Part shown: positions 11,407 through 22,400 of the stretch, one piece after another | How the letters are laid out: the number at the start of each line of letters is the position of its first letter | Numbering within the stretch: the first letter of the stretch is position 1 | NCBI RefSeq assembly: GCF_002775205.1 | Contig: NC_036464.1 | Coordinates: 310,001-374,000 of the forward strand | Length of the DNA: 64,000 nt | Direction: 5' to 3' | DNA from: Xiphophorus maculatus | Taxonomy: Eukaryota; Chordata; Actinopteri; Cyprinodontiformes; Poeciliidae | The notes under the pieces: generated by a model | The model's database searches: none | What the model was told of the DNA's origin: nothing | The model's input: the letters and a program-made list of their open reading frames with translations, nothing else | Program-made: the position numbers and the translations under genes

Positions 11407-11771
11407 ATGTCAAAGGTGTCTGATGCTAATGGGGCAGAGACCCTTAGTGACATTTCAATTACTCCCCTCATTAATTCAGTCACAAGTGAGCAGCTGGTGA
11501 CAGAGAATATAATCGACGGACAATTAATTGATTTCCTAGAGGGGGCCTGTTAGCGCCCGAGCTGCTAATCGATAGTGACAACCCTGATTACCAGAGAGGG
11601 TCAGACTCACTGAAATATCCCTCAGTAGCTGTAACCTTGGATGTTAAACAACTTAATTTGGCAGAAAAAGTAGCACCTATTAAAAGTAAGAAGTATTTTT
11701 CCAAGAAAGAAAAACAGGTGATACAGAAACTGCAATGCTTTTGCAATCTTATGTATTTTCCAGGCATATAG
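11407..11771 (+). pseudogene. Decayed reading frame of unknown origin
   Basis: An ATG at 11407 opens a 48-codon frame ending in TAG at 11551. A second frame with similar composition overlaps its end and stays open to TAG at 11769. The switch falls near a run of G at 11539-11545, as expected for a one-base frameshift in a formerly continuous frame. The composition is coding-like (charged, mixed codons) and unlike the surrounding AT-rich DNA. I do not recognise the protein; a retroelement or transposon remnant is most likely, and chance cannot be excluded. Confidence 0.3.
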
Positions 11772-12819
11772 TAACATTTTACAGCACAGTCAAGTAACCT
11801 AAAGTTGTTATAAAAATGCTATATATATCAAATATGACTTAAAAGAAATTTGAATTAATATTTTGTCATCTTGTAGTTTGGCCTCTGTCTCTTTAAAATC
11901 TCCTGCTCTTTCTGAAACTCCACCCTCAGGAAGTCATCACAACATGGCTCCTCTATTGACCCTTTAACAACAATTTTACCCGCGTTTAGATGTTTGCTAA
12001 TTGCTGCTGGCTAGTCTGAAGGATCTGAGTGGGGGAGGAGCTGCACCTGGAAGGCGGGGCTAGGTCCACCCAGGCATTTTGCACAGCTGAATGGTTGCCA
12101 TGGAAATTAAAGGATTTCTGCAACATGCATAAAAGAATCAAGGCGGCACAGCAGGTATGTATTTGATAAGGGAATAATATTATAACAAGATATAAATTAT
12201 GTCATTTTTACATATTAACAGAATAGAGACAATATTACCAGATTGTCTTGAAATTAAGAGGAAAAATGCCAAAGCTGCTGGAGTTGCCAGGATCTGACAT
12301 CAACGTGGGATTTAAAAAAAAAATAGACTTAGTTGATTACACAATCGTTTAGAAATCCTGCTACTGATAACAATTTGAAGTGAAGTGTTTCCTTATTCTA
12401 AAACCTAAAGTTTCTCAACATTCCCTGTTTATTTTTCATGTAGGAGTTCTTATTACTCCATTCTCCAAATATTATGACTGTATTCTTGTAATATTATAAC
12501 TTTATTCTCGTAGTATAAGAAAAAAAATCATAGCCCGGCCTTATAACATATAAAGTCCAAGTAAATAGAAAAGGTAAAACAATGCTCGTCAAACAAGATG
12601 GCGGCCTTGGGCGTGCTGACGTCACTCTGAATTATGGAAGCCAGAAATTTGTCAATCAAACTGATAATAAAACAGTAAACAGAAAAAAACACTGACTTGA
12701 CTGAACAAACACAAACAATAAACTGAAACGGAGTTATGTTAGAAAACAAACAAAGAAATTATCAAAACCGTTTTGATCATTTTTATCGTTATGCAACTAA
12801 CAGATGATATTCTCTCAGA

Positions 12820-13215
12820 GGTGGGTAAAGTATCCAATAACGATACTCACGTAAAATAAAAAGTATTCATCCAAGAAATGACTCAAGTAAGAGTCAAAGA
12901 GTATTTGGTAAAAAGCCTACTGAGACGGACCAAATTATAAAGTTTAGTGGGATTTTTGGTATTTAAGGACCAAAATGACAATAATTCATAAAGTAACAAA
13001 AAATAACAAAATCAGGCAAAATAAAATGTTTCCAAATCAGTTTCTTTCAATGTCAAACTTATGAAACTGACCAAAACTGCAGGTGTGTCTGTCTGGTGAG
13101 TTATTTGGTTAAAACATGTTTGATTTTCATTCAGTGCAGAAAGTAGCGACACTTCTAATAAAATTACTCATGTAAAAGTTTTTTTTTCAAAAGTTACTAA
13201 ATGTAACTAGTTACT
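12820..13215. repeat. TACTCAAGTAAAAGTA-family dispersed repeat
   Basis: Begins 'cagaggtgggtaaagtatcc' and ends 'aactagttactacacaactg', which are imperfect inverted termini. The interior carries the family block 'ggaccaaaatgacaataatt', also present in the copies in bag3 introns. It lies just upstream of the pkd2l1 first exon. Confidence 0.6.
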
Positions 13216-13232
13216 ACACAACTGTGGATATT

Positions 13233-13320
13233 AAAATCAAATCAAATTTTATTTGTATCGCACATTTCAGCAGCAAGGCATTTCAAAGAGCTTTACCAAA
13301 CAGAAACACAAAGCAACATT
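13233..13320 (+). mobile_element. Short retroposon-like repeat fragment upstream of pkd2l1
   Basis: Contains 'aaattttatttgtatcgcac', 'atttcagcagcaaggcattt' and 'caaagagctttac'. A second copy with the same order of modules lies at 49031-49150. This matches a very common teleost interspersed sequence, probably the 3' part of a SINE or LINE. It ends about 140 bp before the pkd2l1 start codon. Confidence 0.55.
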
Positions 13321-13458
13321 GAGCTTTACAACAAAAGCTCCTCCTTCATCGATCTGAGGTCATCCCTCCATCATCATCATCGTCCCTCCGGCAGGTGCTG
13401 AAAAGCCGCAACTTGCCGCCCCGCACTCACTTTTCCCGCAAACTGCGAGTCCGGCAGC

Positions 13459-16400
13459 ATGAGGAGACTGAACAACCGGGCCGAGAGCCACCTGACGGGC
13501 CGAGCCGAGTCCGAGCTGGACGCCATGACGGACGGAGGCTGGGTGAACCACGGCTACTGCGGCTCCCCTGCGCCGCAGGTCAGCACCATCTACAGCCTCC
13601 AGCCGGCCTCCGTGGACCGGGACGACAAACTGGACCGCATCCAGGAGGAACCGGGTAGCTCCGAGCAGAGCCCGGTGACGAAGAGAAGAGGCTGCTGCAG
13701 CTTTATCAAAGGTGGGGAAACATTTTAACTCAGTTTTACAAAAAATATATCGACTTCTATCTGCATAATGAGTGTTACCTGGAAGAATGGTGGGAAAATA
13801 TTTATTTTATTACCACAGCGTATTAGAGACAGAAAACGGACAATTTCCCAACATCCTAAGACCTGGAAATTTCTGAGTTTCAAAAGTTGAAAACTAGCTA
13901 GAAAAAAAATCTGAAAATTTTAGTTTAATTTCAGAAATTTTTTTACAAAAAAAACTTGGACATTTCAGTTTCAAAATTGGAAAATGTTTGACTTTTGCGA
14001 CTCATAACATTTCCACATTTCAAAAATTTCGACTTTTTGAAACAAAATTTCCAAAGATAGACAATTGTCAACTTTTGAAACAGGGAACATTTTAAAAATA
14101 AAATAAAATTCTGTGTCTTTCAGGAATATTTCTGAGTTTATTCTCAAAATTGTTGATTCTTTTCTAGCAAAATGTTCTAATTTTTGAAACTCTGAAATGT
14201 AAATGTTTTTTTCTATAACATCTTTTAAACTAATCACAAAATTTTTAATTTTTTTCCCAGCAAATCTGGAGCAAATCTTAGGCTTTTCAAACAGAATTTT
14301 CTCTTTGTTTTCTTGAACATTTCTGATATTAATCTAAAAATATCAGAGTTTTCTGGCAGAACTTTACTCATCCGTTTCCCCTTCACACAGTGACTAAAAC
14401 GCCGTTGTGCATGTGTGTTTCCTGCAGCGTTTTGGGGAACAGCTTGGACCGAAAACACGTCCAACAACAGGGAAAAGTTCATCCGCACCACTCTGAGGGA
14501 GCTGATCGTCTACCTGGTGTTCCTGCTGGATGTGTGTCTCTGTAAGTGCTTGGAATTGCTGAACAGGTTTAATGTCCTAGTTAAATCATAAGGGGGAATA
14601 TTTACCACTGTATGCCTCTGCTATAGTTTCATCCTAAATGTTTGTTTTTAAATAAATCTAAAGGTGTAGACAATTATTTTAGTAATCAGTTAATCAATAA
14701 GTCTATTAATTGATTAATCAGGTACAAAATCGAACATTCTACAGATTTTTTATGTAACCACTTAAGCCTTTTTAAAATTCAAAAGCAGAAATGTACATTA
14801 AAAAATGCAAATAAATAAATAATTCGATTCATTTTTTAAAGAAGATAAATATTTTATTGCCTGTAGTGGTGGAGGTGTTTTGGCTAAAACATATTTATAA
14901 GACAAACATGTTTTTTTGTACAGTTTTGACTTATTTATTTTCAGTTTTGCTAAAATATCAGAAAATACAAAATATAAGTGTAAGTATGATAACAATTCTT
15001 AAAAGAAATTACTAACATTTCTAAACAAAACCTAAATATAAAAAATATAATAAAAAAAAACAATTTTGAAACATGGAAACACGTGTATATATAAATTAGT
15101 GCAGATTTTAATGCACCAAATCTTTCTGTAAAATTCTCTAGAAGTTGAAGGATTTCTCTAAAATGGTTCCCGCAGCATCACAGTTCCTCCACCGTACCTC
15201 ATCGTCAGCATTTGGTGCTTTGAGCAGACGTATCATTTCTGCGTTTGTTACAGAAAAAAACCCTCAATCCTTGTCTCATCTGAGTTTAGCATATAGTGTC
15301 TAATGGTTGCTATGGTAACTTGATGAAGTCAGCCTCAGATAATTTTTTTACTTCTCCGTCTTTCGCCATCACCTTCAGATAAAGTTGAGTTCTGGTTCAG
15401 TCTACTGAAGCTAACAGAAAAACATCTGTGTCACGCTAAATTAAGAAATTAATTACTAATAAAAATTTTATATGAAGTTTGATTTTATAAAAAACAAAAA
15501 CAATGCTGTATTTATTTTGAAACTGTGCCCACAATTATGCTACAAGCAATTATTTCTTTGCATTTTATTATTTCCCAATAAAATAATGTTACTTATACAT
15601 CTTCCTTTTATTTATGATGTTTTCATTTGTCTTTTTCTTACAGTTTATTTCTATGCAGCAGCTGCCATGTTGTATTATAAGTGCTTGAGGAGTAAAGTGG
15701 TATAATACGGTATTTATTTTTACATTTTTCAGAGCAGGATGAACAAATTTTCAGGATTTTACACTTTTTTGTTTTCATCTCATTTGCATAATGAGGCAGA
15801 AATGCATAAGGAAAAGTAAAAAAGAAGAGGCCATGTAAAAAGAACAAAGACAAGGGAAAACGCAAAAGTAAATATAAATTTTCTGGTGAAACTGCATGAG
15901 TAAGAAAACGGAAAAACAATCTATATACATTTCTTACTGAAAACACATGTATATGGTAAAGGAAGAGGAAAGTCTACATTTCTGCTTCCATTTTTAATTT
16001 TGACAGTTTTGGGCCTCCATATTAATCAGGGTGGCAAATTGTTTTCTCAACTTAGTTGATGTTTTTTGTTTTCTTTTTTTCAAATAATAGTCTAACATTT
16101 TGTTGTCTGTTTTTCTTTCTAACTGTTGCTGTTTTTTAAATTTGTCAAATCAACAATAATTCTGCCACTTGAATTAGCATTAGCATGTAGGTTAGCATGT
16201 TCAGAGAACATCTGGGATAAAAAAAAACTGTAAAAATAATCAGAGTTTGTCTAAATTCAATGTTACCTCTTTATGGAAGATGATTATATAATTCCCAAGG
16301 GTATTTCTGAGTATTTGAGTAAATCTGAGACTAATTGCGGATGGAAACTTCCCTCTCAATGCCGCTCTTGTTGCTCTATTGTCCAGCTGAGCTTTAGGAG

Positions 16401-19400
16401 TGAAAGGGAAGCAAGTGCTGCTGCTCTCTTGGCTTTTAGCGATAAGAGCATTTAGCTCTTTTTGTGGCTTTGTGTGGGTTGTTCTCTCATTGTTTGACGA
16501 GGCTGTTTGCCTCCAGCCGACATGCTTTATCCAAACAAATGACCGGGACTAATCTGGATCCTTTTAGCCGCAGCAGCGACCCGAACAAAGCCCGCGCTTT
16601 TCTTATCTGGTAGCTAGCCAGGTGTTAACAATGTGATTACGTTGATGCGCTTTCAGTGACCTACGGTATGACCGTCTCCAGCAGCTATTATTTCACCAAA
16701 GCCATGACGGATCTGTTTGTGGGCTCGGCCAGCCAAAATGGAGTCACGTTTCAGACCATTGGCAACATGGCCGACTTCTGGGACGTGAGTTTCACGTTTG
16801 TTTTTCGAGGTTTTGTTTGCTGATTTAAATGTAAGATGGCGGATCAGGGTTATTGTAGATAGAAGGAAAAAAATAGAAAATTCCTGCCAAAAAACTGAGA
16901 AATTTTGAGATTAATACCAAAACTTTTCTAGAAAGAGCAAGGATGTTTCTGAGTTTGAAAAGTGAAAAAAATGCTTGAAAAAAAATCTTAGAAAAATTGC
17001 AGAAAAAAAACAAGAAAATATCTGAGCTTCGAAAGTCAAATGTTTGACTTTAGGGAATTTTCTGAGTTTTAAAGGTTGAACATTTTCAAGAAAAAGTATT
17101 TGAAATTTTAAAATTGATACAAAAACTTTCTGAAATTTCTTAAATTAAAAAGTTAAATTTTTTTTGACTTTTGGAAATGTCTGAAATTCAAAAGTCGAAA
17201 ATGTTCAACTTTTGGAGCTCAGAAATTTCCAAATGTTTTCTAGAATATTTCTGAGAATAGTCTCAACATTTCTGAATTTATTTCTACCAAAATTTAGATT
17301 TCACAGGCTCAGAAATTTCCTTGATTTTCTTAATAAAAAGAAAGAGATTAATATCAAATTTTTTGAATTCTTTTCTACCATATTTCTTATTTTTCAAGCT
17401 CAGAAATGTCCTTTTTTTTTTTTTTTTTTAGAAAATTTAATCTCAAAGTTAAATTTAGTCCTTTTTTTCTATCTACAGTGGCTCTAATCCGCCGTTGTAC
17501 AAATAAGAAAATGAGTTAAAGTTAAAATCAGTCTCCGTCTTATTTTCTCTGTAACATCAGTTCGCCCAGGGTCCCTTACTGGACGGGCTTTACTGGACCA
17601 AATGGTACAACAACCAGTCCCTGGACAGCGGAGACCAGTCGTTCATCTACTATGAGAACATGCTGCTCGGAGTTCCCCGGATGAGGCAGATTAAGATTAA
17701 AAACAACTCCTGCAAAGTCCCAGAAGACTTCAAAAATGAGATTGCCGAATGCTTCGACGTCTACAACGAGAAGAAGGAGGACGACCTCAGCTTTGGCCTC
17801 ATCAACGGCTCTGCGTACGCCGCTTCTCATCTCCTACGAAACAACGGAAACGATGGGGTGGCTTTATGTAGCGACACAGTCAAAGATTAACAGACGTAAT
17901 CTGGGTTATTTAGCTTTTCATGGGAGAAAAAACAGGAATTATTTCTAAAAAGTCCTATTCTCACAATGCTATTAATTTTGCATTCATAAATTTCATAGTT
18001 CCAAGGTAAATATTTAATTTTTAAACTAAATATTTAGCTCCATATTTAGTTAGCAACTAAATATTTATATATTTAGCAAGCTAAATCTTTAGCTTGCTCA
18101 TTAAACATTTAAGCTCTGGGCTAAATATTTAGCTTATAGACTATATATATTTTTCGTAAGCTAACTATTTTGCTTTCTCGCTAAACCTTTAGATCTGAGC
18201 TAAATATTTAGTTTAACATTTAGTTAACAAGCTAACTATTTTGCTTGCTATCTAGAAATTTAGCTCATAGCTAAATATATTTTACTGTCAAACATTTAGC
18301 TTTGAGCTACGTATTTAGCTTACAGACTATTTAGTTAGTGACAACTATTTCACTTGCTAACTAAACATTTAGCTCAGCAAGCTAACATTTGTAGCTAGGA
18401 AGCGTACTATTTTGGTTGCTAACTGAATATTTAGCTCTGAAACAAATCCTTAGTTGGTAAACTAAAGATTCAGTTAGCAACCTAGATATTTTTTTTGTTA
18501 ACTAAACATTTAGTATTTAGTTTGTAAATATTTAGCTCACTAATTAAAATTTTAATTTTAAACGACAACATTTATAAATGTATGAATGAAATGGTGAAAT
18601 ATGACTATGATAGGCTAAACAGCCCAGATTATTGGTGTCACTTTACAAACGGCACCCCATATATAGATCTAGATATATAGATCTAGATATATAGCTATAT
18701 CTAGATCTAGACATACAGTATATGTCTAGATACTTATATCTAGATATCTATATAAGAAGTATATCAGAAATTTGCTTGAGATTTTGAGAGAAGTAAACCT
18801 TCCCTTCTCTCTAGGTGGCGCTACCACACAGAGAAAGACATCAAAGGTTCCTCCTACTGGGGCCTCCTGACCACCTACAGCGGCGCCGGGTTCTACCAGG
18901 ACCTGAGCCGGACCAAGGAGGACAGCGCCAACATCCTGGCAGAACTGATGGACAACCTTTGGCTGGACCGAGGAACCAGGGCGGTTTTCATCGACTTCTC
19001 AGCCTACAATGCAAACATCAACATGTTCTGTGTCATCAGGTAAAGTTTTCCAACATTCCAACATTACAAACTTTAAAGGTGATCCATTATCACCTTTAAA
19101 GTTGATAATAACCCTAACCCTAACCTGTTCAAGGGTTAGGACCCATCCTAACCCTTGAACAGGTTAGGATGGGTCTATGGCCTATACAAAACACATTTAT
19201 CCGATTTGTTCTGCATAAAGTCTCTCTTGGATGATACTATACAACAGTACATCTTTGAAAAGCAGAAGTGGAACCTTCTGCACAGCAAACAAGAACGCAG
19301 AAAGTGGTTTCTGGGTGGTAAGTCAAAAGCAATACATCTACCTTTTCCAGAAGCCTCTGTACAGCACATACAGAGGTAAAACCAAACGTGCTCGACACCA

Positions 19401-22400
19401 AAAACATTCAATTACTCCCAGAAAATGACTGGGTGGTTTTTCTTAAAAGATCTTGGGTTGTTTTTAGAAGCAGGTAAAACCCAAATGAGAGTATGAAAAT
19501 ATGCAAAATGTGAATTTTGCATATTTTAGTGTATTTTAATGAATGTTGCGTCACAGATTAGAGCAGATTCGCAAAGTGGTTTGTTGTTTCTGATGATCAG
19601 AAGGTTTTCTGTGTTTCTGTTCAGCCATTTGGAGGAACAACAGCTGGAATTTCTTTTATTTATTTTGGATTTGGTTGCATACAAACTCGTTTTGGTTCTC
19701 TCTGACCGGCTGGTTTGCGTCTCTCAGGTTGGTGGTGGAGTTCCCAGCGACCGGTGGCGCCGTCCCATCCTACCAGATCAGAACCGTCAAACTGATCCGC
19801 TACATCACCCACTGGGACTACTTTGTCCTCGGCTGCGAGTTGGTTTTCTGCGTGTTCATCCTCTACTATGTCGTGGAGGAGATTCTGGAGCTGCGGATAC
19901 ACAAGTTTGCCTATTTCAAAAGCATCTGGAACATCCTGGACATACTGGTCATACTGGTAGGAGAAGGATTCAGGTCCAGATTCAGATCCGCTTTTCGTCC
20001 TGAAGGAAGTAACGGCGTTTTTCTCTCCAGCTGGCCATCGTTGCGATTGTCTTCAATGTCTTCCGGACCATCAAAGTGGATAATCTGCTCGGGTCGCTGC
20101 TGGAACAGCCGGATTTATACGCTGATTTTGAATTCCTGGCTTTCTGGCAAACCCAGTATAACAACATGAATGCTGTGAATTTGTTCTTCGCCTGGATCAA
20201 GGTAAACTTTTCATATTTTTTACCGTTTATTGTTGCACTTAAAAAAGTTTCCAGGCTCCTTAAATCTTTCAGATCGACAAACTCTGATAAAGACTAACAG
20301 ACGTACTCTGGGTTATTTAGCTTTTCATAAGAGAAAAGATAGGAATTCATTTTAAAATGTCCTATTTTCACAATGTTATTAATTTTTCATTCATAAATTT
20401 CATAGATAAAAAGGTAAATATTTAGTTTTTAAACTAAATATTTAGCTCCACATTTAGTTAGCAACTAAATATCTATATATTTAGCAAGCAAAATCTTTAG
20501 CTTGCTAAATATGTATTTGCTTAACAAGCTAACTCTGTCGCTTGCTCATATTTTGGTTGCTAACTGGATATTTAGCTCTGAACCAAATCCTTAGTTGCTA
20601 AACTAAAATGTAGTTAGCAACCTATTCAAAATAAACATAATATGAATAATCACAAAATAACATTTTTAAATAGTTATGTCATTTAATAAGAGAAAAAGCA
20701 ATTAGTATCCCAGTGTGAAAACGTTTTCACCCCTAAACCTTGGAGGCGACTGTGAGGCAGTTCACTGCAAAAACACAAAAACTTACCAAGTATTTTTGTC
20801 TTAATTTCTCATGTAAATATTTTCTAAATTTACACATAGACTATATCTTGCTGAAAAGTTGCAAGATATAGGAGATATACTTTTTCACATGGGGCAAGAT
20901 TGGTTTGGATAGCTAGCTAGCTATGTTAGCATGACGCCATATTAAAATTAGCCTTTAGCTGTAACTTTTAAGGGTAACAAAGGAAAAAACCATCAAAGAC
21001 AGAAACCTTTTGGTTTTTTTGTAGATTTTCAAATACATCAGCTTCAATAAGACGATGACGCAGCTGTCCGCCACGCTGGGCCGCTGCGCCAAAGACATCC
21101 TGGGCTTCGCCATCATGTTCTTCATCGTCTTCTTCGCCTACGCGCAGCTTGGATACCTGCTGTTTGGAACCGAGGTCGAATCTTTCAGCACATTCGTCAA
21201 GTGCATGTAAGTGGTGACAAATATCCAGAGCTGCGTAGTAACTGGTTACATTTACTTGATTACATTTACTCTTGAAAAAAATTACTTTTAGGAGTATTTT
21301 TATTGTGCTGCACTTTTTACTTTTGCTTGAGTAAAAATATGTTGAAGTTGTTCTACTCTTACTTGAGTAATATTTCTGGGTACTTTACCCACTGCTGTAA
21401 ATATTGTTACCAAACAGACTTTAACTGGAAAAACTAAACCGTCGATTTTCCTTTTTCTTGCAGTTTCACGCAGTTCCGGATAATTCTCGGCGACTTCGAT
21501 TACGACGCAATCGACCGCGCAAACCGAGTCCTGGGGCCCATTTACTTCGTCACCTACGTGTTTTTTGTTTTCTTTGTCCTGCTGGTAAGAATTTCTGCAA
21601 CAAATGTTTGATTTTAGGGCTAAATCTGAGCGGTGTTCATGTGTTTTTCCTTCCAGAACATGTTCCTGGCCATCATCAATGACACTTACTCAGAGGTCAA
21701 AGAGGAGCTGGCGTCTCAGAAGGACGAGCTGCAGATTACTGACCTCATCAAACAGGTACGGACCAGATGAAATCATCTAATGTCCACACAAGGATTACTA
21801 ACGACACGGATTCCTTAAAACTCCAGAGCTACATGAAGACTTTTATGAAGCTGAAAGTAAAAAAAGAGAAAATATCGGACGTTCAGAAAGCTCTACAGTC
21901 TGGATCTGGAGAAATCGAATTCAGGGATTTCAGAGAGACTCTTAAAGAGTAAGAGACAATACGCAGAAAATCATTACATTTTATTATTATTATTATTAGA
22001 CATAAATCCTGTCTAACAGAAGTGTTGAATTTGCAGGATGGGTCACGAAGATAAAGAAATATCTGCGGCTTTCTCGCAGTTTGACCGAGACGGAAACCAG
22101 GTTCTGGATGTAGACGAACAAACGAGGATGAAAATCGAACTGGAAGAAAAACGGGTTTGTTTCAAACTAAATCAATCGTCTGTTTTCACAGCGTCCTGGA
22201 AAAGTTTATTTCAGAAAATGTAGGGAAAAAATCCAAGTTTTTTTCTGGAAAAAACTAGTTGCTAGAAAAAAAACTCCCAAATTTTGAGTTTAATCTCAGA
22301 AAGTTTCTGTTAAAAAAAACCTGGAAATGTGTGAATTTCAGAAGTCAAAAATGTTAGATTTTTAAAAATCTACTGAGCTTGAAAAGTCAAAAATTTGCTG

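Larger units (their letters stand above)
7900..13230. other. atoh7-pkd2l1 intergenic spacer
   Basis: No complete gene is visible. The spacer holds a motif-rich block (9682-9812), a minisatellite (10120-10509), a decayed reading frame (11407-11771) and dispersed repeats. Positions 11870-12110 (GCTCTTTCTGAAACTCCACC, then 'gaagtcatcacaacatggct') resemble an interspersed repeat common in fish genomes. Two short GC-richer stretches, about 8220-8340 and 9235-9450, lack repeat signatures and could be conserved noncoding sequence. Confidence 0.6.

Noticed and set aside
17815-17890. Extension of pkd2l1 exon 4 to the in-frame stop at 17888
   Set aside because: Splicing at 17814 gives GCG-TGG (Ala-Trp) into exon 5 and restores the conserved family sequence; read-through would end the protein early.
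19111-19125. Chromosome end or telomere fusion point
   Set aside because: Only about three CCCTAA-type units, embedded in a hairpin inside a gene intron with coding exons on both sides.
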